A stretch of 53,597 nucleotides of DNA from Planctomycetales bacterium (lineage in GTDB: Bacteria > Planctomycetota > Planctomycetia > Pirellulales > Lacipirellulaceae): the NCBI GenBank assembly GCA_020427155.1, contig JAGQOW010000017.1, forward strand, positions 1 to 53,597, given 5' to 3'. Of the stretch, positions 26,511 through 35,413 are shown in pieces (within the stretch, counting starts at the first letter, position 1; every line of letters starts with the position of its first letter). The position numbers and the translations under genes were made by a program. The notes beneath the pieces were generated by a model. That model saw nothing but the letters and a program-made list of their open reading frames with translations, was not told the origin of the DNA and did not search any database.

Positions 26511-28313
26511 TTACTCCTGTCGAGCCAAGTCCGTGGGATTCGCGGCTGCGCCGTGGATTCTTACCAGGCTGAGATCACCGTAAAACTGTCGATGGGAGCT
26601 GTTATTGAACGCACCAATCAGAAGATCGCTATCGTTGGCGAGATCCTTGTGAGTGACGTCGGCGCTGTGGTCGACAAGTTTGCCGTCAACATGCAGACGA
26701 AGCTGCCATTGGTCGGTATCTCGGGCAGCGAAAACATGGTGCCAATTGCCGTCACTGAAGCCTTGCCCGCTGGCAACACTGACTGCAGTTTCGCCGTCGG
26801 AGACAAAGAAGCGCACGGCCCCTTCTTCGACACGTAGCCAGTAGGATGGCGTGTTGGGACCTTTATCCTTGCTGATAATCGCCCCGGCCTTTTCACCAGA
26901 GTGAGCCGTGGTGCGAAAGACAGCTTCCAAAGTGAAGCTGTTGTCGTTTTCGAAATCGAAGAGCTGGTACTTGTCGTCGAGAATTCGCAGACATTCTCCT
27001 GGCGCATCAAAATGCCATGCCTGGCGCATGTCGCCAGCGGTGTTCCATGAGACTAGCGTAGGAGAGCCCTCTACCTGTGCGGCGAGCGGGTGTCCTCGAC
27101 TAGAGCGAAGTGGACCGTCTGCAGGCTGCTCGGAAAAGACAAATTGCGCATGCACAGTGTCTTGGAGCCAACCCGCGGGCCAGGAGGCGAAGCGGATTCG
27201 CTCGTAACGTCGATCGTGGCCATGCTCGTAGAGCACTCCGGCCGCACTGTCGTCGAGTTCGACGAGGTCGCTGTAAGCCGAAGGGCCTCGGTGAATCAAC
27301 TTGCCGGGCGTCCAAGTTTCAGTTTCATCGAAGCTGCTGCGAACAGTAAGTCGGCGACGGGCATTGGGATGCGCCGGGTTGGAGAAGAGGATTTGGTTTC
27401 TGTCGTCTCCCTCGTCGACTGCGCGGAGTCGGAGTAGGGAGCCCTGAACCGTAGGGTCGATAAGTTGGTTTGCCAAACCGGCGTGAGAGAACGTTTCGCC
27501 TCCATCTTCGCTAGTCGCCATCGCCCGTGGGCGCTCATGTCCGCCCCGATTGCGGCAATTCATATAAACTCGACCATCAACCAGTTCGACGACGACGCTT
27601 TCGCTAGGGCGGACACTTGCAGCCGCCTCGATGCCAACGCCCCGATTCCAGGTCGCTCCGCCATCGTCGCTAAACACGCCAATCGCGCCGTTGCTATTTG
27701 GCCCATTTTGGGCAGCCCCAACTAGCAATCGGCCTGCGTAGGCGCCCCGAAACAACTGGATGCCGTGCGCTGGTCCAAAGGCAAACCAGCGCCATTCAGG
27801 GTGTTTCACTTGCGCCGTAATCTCGGTCGGAAGCGTCCAAGTGAGTCCATGATCGTCGCTAGTACAGACCCAGGCGGTTCGAGGGCCGTGACCGGTGTTG
27901 GATTGGATTTCGCGTTGATCGTCTTCGCCGTGATTCTGGTTGGCCAACAAGACAATCCGGCCAGTGGCCCGATCGAGAATCGGCGAAGGATTGCCGATTG
28001 TATGCGGCCCTACGTCGGCGACGAGGAGGGTAGGGCCCCAAGATAATCCCTGGTCGGTGCTACGGCGGAGCACAATATCGATGTCGCCCGTGTCCGAGGC
28101 ATTGTGTTTTCTCCCTTCGGCAAACGCCAGCAAGGCGCCGTCCGCCGCACGCAGAATTGCCGGAATTCGGAATGTGTGGTAACCCTCGGTACCGCTTTCG
28201 AAGACAGTGGCTTCGGTTAGCAATTGGCCAACAGAAACGTTTGGAGCAACGATTCCGCCAAGGAAGCCGCAACCTATTAGCGGGATGAAGAAATGGAGTG
28301 GGTGCAAATGCAT
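26511..28313 (-). CDS. Exo-alpha-sialidase with C-terminal LamG domain
   Basis: A secreted glycosidase-like protein of 600 residues. A signal peptide covers about residues 1-30. The six-bladed sialidase propeller follows, with the family Arg motif FRIPAIL. At least four Asp boxes are visible: STDQGLSW, SDDHGLTW, SDDGGATW and SEDGGETF. Residues 430-600 form a Concanavalin A-like LamG domain (FTLEAVFRTT, WHHVFAARD, LHVDGK), a likely carbohydrate- or substrate-binding module. The start at 28313 shares one base with the stop of the upstream sialidase (TGATG), indicating translational coupling. Planctomycete sialidases may cleave other acidic sugars, so the substrate is open. Confidence 0.88.
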   Translation of the reverse strand: MHLHPLHFFIPLIGCGFLGGIVAPNVSVGQLLTEATVFESGTEGYHTFRIPAILRAADGALLAFAEGRKHNASDTGDIDIVLRRSTDQGLSWGPTLLVADVGPHTIGNPSPILDRATGRIVLLANQNHGEDDQREIQSNTGHGPRTAWVCTSDDHGLTWTLPTEITAQVKHPEWRWFAFGPAHGIQLFRGAYAGRLLVGAAQNGPNSNGAIGVFSDDGGATWNRGVGIEAAASVRPSESVVVELVDGRVYMNCRNRGGHERPRAMATSEDGGETFSHAGLANQLIDPTVQGSLLRLRAVDEGDDRNQILFSNPAHPNARRRLTVRSSFDETETWTPGKLIHRGPSAYSDLVELDDSAAGVLYEHGHDRRYERIRFASWPAGWLQDTVHAQFVFSEQPADGPLRSSRGHPLAAQVEGSPTLVSWNTAGDMRQAWHFDAPGECLRILDDKYQLFDFENDNSFTLEAVFRTTAHSGEKAGAIISKDKGPNTPSYWLRVEEGAVRFFVSDGETAVSVASGQGFSDGNWHHVFAARDTDQWQLRLHVDGKLVDHSADVTHKDLANDSDLLIGAFNNSSHRQFYGDLSLVRIHGAAANPTDLARQE

Positions 28314-29533
28314 CACTGGTTGCCGTCTTCCTCTTCTAGCAGCCACGCCAGGTTGAATTTTGCCACGCTCACAAATTTAGGGGCGAACTTCCCAGGAGCG
28401 TCGCCAAGGTTGCTGCGCTCATAGACACAATAGATCATTCCGTCGTCGTCAATCGCCAGTTGACTATAGCCGGCAAGTCCCGGGTCCAACACTCGGGAAA
28501 CAGGCCAGGTTTGACCATCATCGTTGCTGAGCCGTATCGTAAGGTTCTCGCGGCTTCTTGCCTTCCACTTCAGCGCTTGCTCTTGATTGGCGCTGCTGTC
28601 GGGGTTGCTAAAGATGAGCTGGGTCGGCGAGTACCGTTCGAGCCCCGCCTGACAGATCGGGTCGAACAATTGGTCGTCGTACTCGGGTGTAGTCCACCCG
28701 GTGGCGCCATCGCGACTAAAGCTTTTGGCCCGTCGGTACAGAGGTTGTTCATTTCGCAGGTGGGCCATCACTCGGCCGTCGTTGAGCTCAATCAACACAG
28801 TCTCGCTAGGGTTTTTAATTTGCTCACCGTCGCGGGCGACAATTTCGCCGGCATGCCAAGTCTCGCCTCGATCGTCGCTGTAGACCGTCGTGACAATCGA
28901 CGGACGGTGGCGATGTTCTAGCGACAACCAGACCGGGACTACGAACCGGCCTTTTTTGGCTCCTCGCCGTAACACGATTCCTGGGCTCATACCCGGTGCT
29001 ACGACCGTCCATGCGTAATCATCGCGTGAACGATAAGTGTCGAACACATGGGTTATTTCACGAGGGGCAGACCAGCGCAGGCCATCGTCGGTGCTGGTCC
29101 GCCAATAGACGCGTTCGTAATTGATTGCGTGCATCAGGTGGAGATTGCCGGTATCGTGGTCTGCAATAAACGTGTTGTTGTTCACCGTATTGAGCCCGTC
29201 GTCGATGAGGACTTGGGTGGCTTCCCACGTTTTGGCGCCGTCGGTGCTGCGACGGATGACCGTGTTGATGTCTGCCCAATCGCCGTGGCCGTCTTTTCGG
29301 CCTTCAGCAGAAACGATGAGGGTGCCTTGGGGGCTGAGAATGATCGTCGGAACTCGGAAAGTGGTATAACCAAGATTGCCCGCTTCAAAGACATCGACGA
29401 GTTCGAAAAATGGTTGCTCCTTCGAAGCGTCGGCGTTGGCTTTCATGGGGAAGGTTGTCAGAACCACGGCGACTGCAATCCAGCGCACCAGGTTGATTCG
29501 GCCAGCGCTTGGCGAGTTCTTGTTAGTAGTCAT
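28313..29533 (-). CDS. Exo-alpha-sialidase family protein (paralogue without LamG)
   Basis: A secreted 406-residue sialidase-family propeller with a signal peptide (about 1-35). The Arg motif is FRVPTII. Asp boxes include STDGAKTW, STDDGLRW, SDDRGETW and SNDDGQTW. It lacks the LamG extension of the next gene, which it overlaps by one base. The pair likely arose by duplication. It is probably transcribed with it from a promoter in the 262-base gap that also contains an inverted repeat (29602-29628). Confidence 0.88.
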   Translation of the reverse strand: MTTNKNSPSAGRINLVRWIAVAVVLTTFPMKANADASKEQPFFELVDVFEAGNLGYTTFRVPTIILSPQGTLIVSAEGRKDGHGDWADINTVIRRSTDGAKTWEATQVLIDDGLNTVNNNTFIADHDTGNLHLMHAINYERVYWRTSTDDGLRWSAPREITHVFDTYRSRDDYAWTVVAPGMSPGIVLRRGAKKGRFVVPVWLSLEHRHRPSIVTTVYSDDRGETWHAGEIVARDGEQIKNPSETVLIELNDGRVMAHLRNEQPLYRRAKSFSRDGATGWTTPEYDDQLFDPICQAGLERYSPTQLIFSNPDSSANQEQALKWKARSRENLTIRLSNDDGQTWPVSRVLDPGLAGYSQLAIDDDGMIYCVYERSNLGDAPGKFAPKFVSVAKFNLAWLLEEEDGNQ

Positions 29534-29601
29534 CTCATCTCCAGTCGTTTCGAGAGAAACATGGGCGGCTTATCATTCGCTGAGAAGCGCAAAGTCCAGT
29601 G

Positions 29602-29628
29602 TCGTAGACTATACAATCTTGACTACGA
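29602..29628. promoter_or_regulatory. Inverted repeat upstream of the sialidase genes, candidate operator
   Basis: TCGTAG (29602-29607) and CTACGA (29623-29628) flank 15 bases that contain TATACAAT; read on the - strand this includes TTGTATAGT, a possible -10 box. It is about 70 bases upstream of the sialidase start. It could bind the adjacent GntR/LacI-type regulator, but the sequence is not the same as the repeat in front of that regulator gene. The remaining 262-base gap shows nothing else. Confidence 0.3.
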
Positions 29629-29795
29629 GCGTGGTTTCACTGTTCTATCGCAGTGGCAAAAACCACTCGACCGGACCTCCTTCGCCTTCCAATTCGGCAA
29701 CTGCAGGCGGTTCTTCGCGGGCCGGAATCGAAGGGGCAATTCAACTTCCGCATCGGCACAATTCTTGTCCGATCATTCTAACGCTTTACTCCAAG

Positions 29796-30884
29796 CTATT
29801 CGTGCTTTTCCTTGGTTGCCGACGTGTCCAGCTCCACAGGAATTATTCTATCTTGAACTACTGCGCCACGTGCCAGCGAGGAAAGCATCCTTGCCAGGTG
29901 CTGCCCTTGTTCTTCCAGCGTGCATGCTGCACGCGGATAAACGTATTGCGAACGCCCTCCGGAAGGTAAATAGTAATCGCATACAATCAAATCGATATCG
30001 CGACCGACCTTGAGCTTCAGTTTCTTAGCAACGGCGGACACAGCGTCGGCCATTCGCTGGGTGCGGCATATGAATCCTGAGGGCGGCGATGACGACTTCA
30101 GAAGCCGTATGACCTCGGCTTCATAGACGTTCGTTGCCGCAGGCAAGAATCGCTCTGTAATCGAGTCGGCATACATCTTCTCCTGTCCTAGCCTGCGACG
30201 AATGGCGTCCATCGTGTCGTGATCACCAGGCAAAGAACATTGCCGACAGAGAAATGCTATGCGGTTGTGGCCCTTGCTAAGTAAGTAATCTGCGCAGACT
30301 GTGCCCACTGCAGCCATATCGCGGTTGAAACGCGAAAGTCTCGTGATGCCGGGATAGCAGTCGCCGTAAACAATTGCCGGAACGCCGCTATTGCTAACCA
30401 ACTGATGGACTTCGTAAGGCGCCCGGACCAGAATAAACCCGTCTCGGGCTTTTGCGGTCAACGATTGATCGATCAAGTCAGCGACAAAACCCTCAGCACT
30501 TTCCTTTGGCAAGAAGCTTATTTGCACATGGACTCCGGGCAATTCTTCTTGAATGCCCAGCAGTACCATATCGTTACCGACACCCTCGGATGCCAGATAG
30601 TTTTGATGAACCAGAAAGTGGACGCGTCGCAACGGAGGCTTGGGGTAATCTCCGGGAAGATTTGCAATAAACGCCCCGCGCCGTTGTTGGCGAGTGATGA
30701 TTTGACGGCGCTCCAGCAGTTGCAGCGCTCGATTTGCCACGCCATTACCTACTCCGAGCATCTTCGACGCTGCCGCCGTAGTTAAATACCGGTCGCCCGA
30801 CTGGAGGTTTCGAGCCTCGATGTCAGAGATTAGTCGTTCAGCCAAGTCGATGATTACTGGCGTTTTCGTTTTTGCGTCAGCCAT
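29796..30884 (-). CDS. GntR-type transcription regulator with LacI-like sugar-sensing domain
   Basis: The 362-residue protein starts with a winged helix-turn-helix of the GntR type: LISDIEARNLQSGDRYLTTA, then AASKMLGVGNGVANRALQLLERRQII. From about residue 90 a periplasmic-binding-protein-like domain follows, as in AraR: RVHFLVHQN, ADYLLSKGHNRIAFLCR, PPSGFICRTQRMADAV and DLIVCDYY. It likely responds to a sugar or sialic-acid-related ligand and controls the adjoining sialidase genes. The ATG at 30884 is preceded by GAGAGG seven bases upstream; a longer in-frame start at 30908 lacks this. Confidence 0.85.
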   Translation of the reverse strand: MADAKTKTPVIIDLAERLISDIEARNLQSGDRYLTTAAASKMLGVGNGVANRALQLLERRQIITRQQRRGAFIANLPGDYPKPPLRRVHFLVHQNYLASEGVGNDMVLLGIQEELPGVHVQISFLPKESAEGFVADLIDQSLTAKARDGFILVRAPYEVHQLVSNSGVPAIVYGDCYPGITRLSRFNRDMAAVGTVCADYLLSKGHNRIAFLCRQCSLPGDHDTMDAIRRRLGQEKMYADSITERFLPAATNVYEAEVIRLLKSSSPPSGFICRTQRMADAVSAVAKKLKLKVGRDIDLIVCDYYLPSGGRSQYVYPRAACTLEEQGQHLARMLSSLARGAVVQDRIIPVELDTSATKEKHE

Positions 30885-31448
30885 AAAAGTGCCTCTCAAG
30901 CAGCTCACGAATCAGAGTTGGCTTGCACGCCCCACGCATGAAAGTCTAATCAGGAACAGTGTATGTGTCGATGGAATATTACTGACATTATAGAATTTTC
31001 TTGTGCAGTACTTTCTTTGTCCTGCACTCCTTGGGTGATGCCGCGATTGCCTTAGCGTTGGAGGCCATGGGGCCGTGGAGAGCCACAGCAACCGATTTGA
31101 GATCTGCTCGGGAGAAGGGCGTAGAACTGCACGCTCTTGTAAGAACGCCATCAATTAGGAATGCAGTCTTCGATAGAGACCAACCGCTTTTATTGATCCC
31201 TGCGCTTCAAATGGGCCCAGGGCCCACGTCGGAAACGCCTTCCTCCCCGCCAGTATACGTTTCCGACGGGGGCTCTATAGCAGCGCAGAGATCAATAGTC
31301 TCTTCGCCGCGACCTGCATCCAGGCACGGAATGGGAGGATTGGATCTATGAGTCAGGTGGCCATTCCTAGGTCTGCTGGTCTTATAGGGCCATGAGAACT
31401 CAATAACCAATGGATCAGTCTCTTTATGGCCGGCCACCGTCACCTAAC
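30885..31448. other. Intergenic region between regulator and BBP7 gene
   Basis: No gene is recognised in these 564 bases. It contains the regulator's promoter region (listed separately) and an 11-base perfect inverted repeat CGTCGGAAACG (31227-31237) / CGTTTCCGACG (31258-31268) with a 20-base loop. The latter is about 180 bases past the BBP7 gene and might end its transcript. GGGCCC-AGGGCCC at 31214-31225 is an adjacent short direct repeat. Confidence 0.4.
30987..31027 (-). promoter_or_regulatory. Promoter and candidate auto-operator of the GntR gene
   Basis: A consensus -10 box TATAAT lies on the - strand at 30987-30992. The -35 region (around 31010-31015) is weak, but it is spanned by the inverted repeat GTGCAG (31003-31008) / CTGCAC (31022-31027), 13 bases apart. 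An operator overlapping the -35 would allow autoregulation. Confidence 0.45.
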
Positions 31449-32744
31449 CTACCGAGAGTAAGCTACTCCAAAGAATGCGCCATGGAGAACCAGAGCATCC
31501 TGGTAATCGATGTCGGCGATTTCCGGAATGTCGATGATGTACTGAGGTATCTGGCTGTCGGCCAGTCCCATACCGGTCATCGCCATGACGCGGTAGCCTC
31601 CGAACAAAGACCAATGACAGTTGGGCTGATAGGAGTAGCCGAGGTTTACTTCAGTTAAGAAAGAGACAACGTCCCGCGAGGAGTTGACCGGATACGTGCC
31701 AATCACGCCGCTGGCGGCCGACGGCATGGCGGCAACACCGTCTCCGCGACGAAGATCAAACCGTTGCTCGATACGGTTGTTGTAGATGCCGAATTTCGGC
31801 GCAATGAAGAAAGTCGCCTGGCAGCCGCACTGACGTTCTAACTGACAGCCCAACTGCACGCCGAGCAGGTTGTTCTCGATCGATTCACTCAAGGTGACTT
31901 CATCGGCTCCGCCGTTGCCGCCCCAAGTTCCCCCTTGGTCAAGAGTCGAAAGAGAGAGGTCCTCGTCGAATTGGAAATAGCGTACGCCAAGGCTCTTTCG
32001 ACAGCGCCACGGACAGCAAGAACTGCAACCGGCAAAGCCTTCGATGAGATTGACTTCAAGGTTTTGGATCGTGTTTCGTCGCGCAATTCGGTGTTCTTCG
32101 GCGGAGTCGAAATAGTCCTGAACGGGATCTGCAACTCCGAATTCCAGGTCGTTAAAGAGCAGCGGAGTGCTGACGTAGTTGGCATGCGTTTGGCTTGACG
32201 ACGCCGTAAGATCGTCAATCGTCCAGTATCCCAAGTCTACGGCCCAGGCGCCGCATGCAAATTGCCGACCTACGTGGGCCTCAATGCCGCCTTCCCAATC
32301 AGGGTCGGCGTTGTCGGTACTCATCAGTTGGTTCGGATTGTTGTTGTTTTCGTAGGTCGTCCAGACTCGCCCAGGTTTGTCGCGGCCCATGATCAGACCC
32401 GAAGCCGAGAAGTACCAAACACTCGGTGGGCGGCAGGCACTGTAGCCAACCGCATCGACGTCGCAACCGACGGGCGAAGTCATGGGAGCTTCGTAGCCCG
32501 GTTGAGATGGCCCGGCACTGAAATCGGTGATATCGCGGTAACCTGGCGTGCAAGTTTCACAGCCTCCTGCTGGGTAAGCGGCAGGAGTTGTTTGCGCGAC
32601 GCGAGGCCAGGGAGTTGAATAGGCATCTGCAGGCAATGATCCCTGCGAATTTGGGAATTCGCTCCAACCGCCCTGGCCGAACGCGGCGCACTTTGGAAGA
32701 GCTAGGACGAATAGAACCGCGAGTGACAAAGCGAGGCGGGACAT
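31449..32744 (-). CDS. BBP7-family outer-membrane beta-barrel protein
   Basis: A 431-residue protein with a signal peptide (about 1-23, ending AAFGQ), then a low-complexity N-terminal stretch with several cysteines. From about residue 100 the BBP7 pattern appears: VWYFSASGLIMGRDKPG, W-rich and Asn-rich strands, WEGGIEAHVGRQF, and CGAWAVDLGYW. It ends in GAFFGVAYSR, typical of an outer-membrane barrel C-terminus with an aromatic penultimate pattern. BBP7 is almost confined to planctomycetes. The start at 32744 is chosen because it begins the signal peptide and AAGGA lies 10 bases upstream; an in-frame start at 32813 is longer. Its function (porin or adhesin) is unknown. Confidence 0.85.
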   Translation of the reverse strand: MSRLALSLAVLFVLALPKCAAFGQGGWSEFPNSQGSLPADAYSTPWPRVAQTTPAAYPAGGCETCTPGYRDITDFSAGPSQPGYEAPMTSPVGCDVDAVGYSACRPPSVWYFSASGLIMGRDKPGRVWTTYENNNNPNQLMSTDNADPDWEGGIEAHVGRQFACGAWAVDLGYWTIDDLTASSSQTHANYVSTPLLFNDLEFGVADPVQDYFDSAEEHRIARRNTIQNLEVNLIEGFAGCSSCCPWRCRKSLGVRYFQFDEDLSLSTLDQGGTWGGNGGADEVTLSESIENNLLGVQLGCQLERQCGCQATFFIAPKFGIYNNRIEQRFDLRRGDGVAAMPSAASGVIGTYPVNSSRDVVSFLTEVNLGYSYQPNCHWSLFGGYRVMAMTGMGLADSQIPQYIIDIPEIADIDYQDALVLHGAFFGVAYSR

Positions 32745-33394
32745 AGTATGGGTATCCTTGATCAAATGGGATTTGCGGCGTGATGACAGGCCGCTTTGGC
32801 CTGGAATGGGCAACTTAGTTCAAGCTGTTCTCGAATATGGTACTACTTAACTGGTAGCGATCTTTCCCTCGCAGCAGCGCTGTGTCCCAACAAGTGAGAT
32901 GCGACCGTGAATCACTCGGCAAGGTGGAAGCCGGCAAGCGGAAGACCAAGTAGGCCAAAGTTTCTTGAGTCGGCAATCGTCCTTAGCCGGAACTTTCCCA
33001 GCAGCCAGAGTTTGGGTTTTCTTTCATGGCAATTCCATTTGCCTCCTCGTGCCTGCTAGCATCTCACGGACCCAACCTGTTTTCGACGTGCAAAAGCGGG
33101 CCGAATGTTGCCGTCATCGGTAAGTGTAGCGAGCAAATTGAGTCGGACTGCGATCTTCGACAGATTCTTTGCCGGCGATGGCAGCAACTCGAAAAAACGG
33201 TGCAAATCGTGTTCGTTAACGCACGCAGGCGCTCCCTTTTGGCACATTCTTGCTGCCGGTATCTTGCCAGCATTGCGATTAGAGAACCACGCTCGATCGA
33301 GTGGGTTTCGCCCCTTGAGTTGCTAGCTTGCAAGTCTTAGGTTGAAGGAAGCAAGGCATCCATTTTCCCCCAAGGTCACTTACGAGGTCCCCGG
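32745..33394. other. 650-base divergent intergenic region
   Basis: No gene is recognised between the BBP7 gene (-) and the small ORF (+). A palindrome CTCGATCGAG (near 33291-33300) sits inside CCACG...GTGG, forming a short hairpin. A near-miss to a sigma-54 promoter at 33240-33254 was rejected (spacing one base short). Nothing else stands out. Confidence 0.4.
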
Positions 33395-33568
33395 ATGAAA
33401 CCCAAAGCAGAACTTCAAGCGATCATCGATCGAATCGCGTCTGCCGACAGCCCTGTCGGTATGGACGCCGTCTATGTCCATGCACTGATTCTTGATCACC
33501 TGCAGAATCTCGATGCCAGACTGAAACGATTGGAACTGGCAGCCGAGAGCGACAAGAAAGAGCAATAG
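33395..33568 (+). CDS. Small hypothetical protein, 57 residues
   Basis: An ATG at 33395 opens a 57-codon frame beginning MKPKAELQAIIDRI and ending KKEQ. It is amphipathic and helical, with a central GMDAVYVHALILDHL segment. The protein is soluble and charged (pI near neutral). It precedes the DUF4405 gene by 62 bases on the same strand. Codon use looks coding-like, and AcGAGGTCC about 8 bases upstream may act as a ribosome site. No function can be assigned. Confidence 0.5.
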   Translation: MKPKAELQAIIDRIASADSPVGMDAVYVHALILDHLQNLDARLKRLELAAESDKKEQ

Positions 33569-33630
33569 GAATTGGCCTCGGTGGGGGAGTCTGAAGTTCG
33601 GCTTCGTTGTTCCCGGGAAAGGAGGCGAAT

Positions 33631-34209
33631 ATGAAACGGACGAATCTCAATGGGCTGATTGATTTACTGGCGTTCGCTTTTCTGGCTCTGCTCACGGCTA
33701 CGGGTCTCGTCGAGCGGTACATGTTGCCGCCCGGCTCTGGTAAGTTTCAGGAACTTTGGAGCATGGATCGCCATCAGTGGGGAGAGATTCACTTCTGGGT
33801 CGCTCTGCTGCTGATGGCCGCTTTGACGCTGCATCTCCTTTTGCACTGGAAGTGGATTCTCTGTGTCGTTCGAGGACGCGAAGCGGAGGGTTCCGGCAGA
33901 CGTTTTGCCTTGGGAGTCGTTGGCCTGATCGGCCTTGTGGGCCTTTCGGTGGCGCCATTCTTCAGCAACGTCGAGCAAGTGTCGGAGAAGGAAGAAGGGC
34001 ATGGAGAGATTCTCGGCTCGATGACGCTGGTGGAAGTTTCGGAGACAAGCGGTGTGCCAGTTCCGACGATCATCAGCGAGTTGGGGCTTCCTGACGACGT
34101 TTCACTCAACGAGAACGTTGGCCGTCTACGGCGCCAGCACAATTTCAGCATGTCGGAACTGCGACAAGCTCTTGAACGAATCAATGAGTCTGGCAGCGGT
34201 CAACATTAG
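33631..34209 (+). CDS. DUF4405 membrane protein with C-terminal helical domain
   Basis: A 192-residue protein with three membrane helices: about 8-25, 49-68 and 88-106. Histidines at the membrane (HFWVALLLMAALTLHLLLHW) could ligate heme, as suspected for DUF4405 proteins, which resemble formate dehydrogenase/cytochrome b561-type segments. The soluble C-terminus (about 120-185), with MTLVEVSETSGVPVPTIISE and NVGRLRRQHNFSMSELRQAL, is a small conserved helical module seen in other DUF4405 proteins. The start is set by GGAAAGGAGGCGAAT directly before the ATG. It converges on the act genes, so it may belong to the same respiratory context. Confidence 0.78.
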   Translation: MKRTNLNGLIDLLAFAFLALLTATGLVERYMLPPGSGKFQELWSMDRHQWGEIHFWVALLLMAALTLHLLLHWKWILCVVRGREAEGSGRRFALGVVGLIGLVGLSVAPFFSNVEQVSEKEEGHGEILGSMTLVEVSETSGVPVPTIISELGLPDDVSLNENVGRLRRQHNFSMSELRQALERINESGSGQH

Positions 34210-34243
34210 CAACTCGGCGTTTACGATGCGCAAACCGAGTTGC
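34209..34243. terminator. Bidirectional hairpin between convergent DUF4405 and actF genes
   Basis: GCAACTCGG (34209-34217) pairs with CCGAGTTGC (34235-34243), nine bases without mismatch. The left arm begins in the last base of the DUF4405 stop codon, and the right arm ends six bases before the actF stop. No U tract is present. Confidence 0.6.
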
Positions 34244-34249
34244 AGTATG

Positions 34250-35413
34250 CTAACAATGATAGTGCAGACTCTCGGCCAGCAGCGGGTCGCCACTTGGTAT
34301 CGGTTCAGCTCTCGTAAACGACCGAATGAAGAGCCAACCAAGAGCTCCCACCAGGAGCCCCATGCCGGCGACTTCCCAAATCCCCAGTGCAGGCGGCGAT
34401 CCGACTGTCGAAGGGAAGATCATCAAGTAGAGGTCGAGCCACCGACCGACCAACACCACTACCGCCACCTTCATCATCACGCTTTCGCTTCGCTTGCACG
34501 GGCGAGGCAACAACACCAGGAACGGGACGATCCAATTCAGCACAAGATTGGCCACCATCAGCGGCGCCCAGGCGCCCTCGGCTCTCGGAATGAAGTAGGA
34601 GGTTTCTTCGGGCATGTTGGTGTACCAGATCAACATGTATTGGCTGAACCAGATGTACATCCAAAAGCAGCTGAATCCCAGCAGCAGTTTTCCCAGGTCG
34701 TGCAAGTGGTCGTCGGAAAACACACCCTGCAGCGGGCCACGTCTTCTGAGCAAGATGCCGGCTATGATCATCGTAGCAAGCGTTGCCTGTACCATGCCCG
34801 CAAAATTATAGACGCCCCAGATGGTACTGAACCACATCGGCTCGAGAAGCATCAGCCAGTCAAAACTGGCAAGCGAAAAAGTGATGGCGTAGATCACCAG
34901 AAAAAAGGCCGATAGCCGTTTATTGAAGTGCGAAAGACGCACACTGCCAGACTGATCTTGGCTTCGCGACACTGCCACAAGCGCACGACTCAGGAGTATC
35001 CAAACCGCAAAGTAGATAACGGCACGGATCAGCCAGAAACTGGTGTCCGCCCAGAGTTCTTTGAACCAAAACGTGCCGGCATCCCCGTGCCCATGTGCAT
35101 GCCATGCGTAATGCTCGCGGCCTACGGCCAGAATGATCCCCAATCCAATGGCTGCAGGAGCAAGCAGGACTGCAAGCGCCTCAGGAATGCGGCGAAAGCC
35201 GACGCTCCAGGAAGCGCCGCACACATAAGTGAGGGCAATAAACAGCGCGCCTCCAAGTCCTACCGTGACTAGATAGAAACCCAACAGCAGTAGGTTGCTC
35301 CAGATTCGCAGTGGCTCCATGGCAGCGCCGACGGCAAGAACAATTACTGAAACTGTGTAGAGGACTGCCAGCCGCCGGGAAGTCTGCGGAGAGATAAGAG
35401 TTGCTGGCGTCAT
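34250..35413 (-). CDS. actF: Alternative complex III subunit ActF (NrfD/PsrC-like membrane protein)
   Basis: This is an integral-membrane subunit of alternative complex III, the quinol:cytochrome c oxidoreductase that replaces bc1 in many planctomycetes. The 387-residue protein has about ten membrane helices of the NrfD/PsrC type and resembles a shortened ActC. It is the last gene of the nar-act run. Its start overlaps the actE stop as ATGA. In known complexes ActF and ActC share the quinol-facing membrane region. Confidence 0.88.
   Translation of the reverse strand: MTPATLISPQTSRRLAVLYTVSVIVLAVGAAMEPLRIWSNLLLLGFYLVTVGLGGALFIALTYVCGASWSVGFRRIPEALAVLLAPAAIGLGIILAVGREHYAWHAHGHGDAGTFWFKELWADTSFWLIRAVIYFAVWILLSRALVAVSRSQDQSGSVRLSHFNKRLSAFFLVIYAITFSLASFDWLMLLEPMWFSTIWGVYNFAGMVQATLATMIIAGILLRRRGPLQGVFSDDHLHDLGKLLLGFSCFWMYIWFSQYMLIWYTNMPEETSYFIPRAEGAWAPLMVANLVLNWIVPFLVLLPRPCKRSESVMMKVAVVVLVGRWLDLYLMIFPSTVGSPPALGIWEVAGMGLLVGALGWLFIRSFTRAEPIPSGDPLLAESLHYHC

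Noticed and set aside
29048..30013. 321-codon open frame on + across the sialidase and regulator genes
   Set aside because: It is opposite well-supported sialidase and GntR-type genes and shows no domain.
33240..33254. Sigma-54-like sequence TGGCACATTCTTGCT
   Set aside because: Only nine bases separate GG from GC; RpoN promoters need ten, so it is probably chance.
34052..34915. 287-codon open frame on + opposite actF
   Set aside because: actF is certain from family pattern and operon overlap; the + frame is low-complexity and begins inside the DUF4405 gene in another frame.
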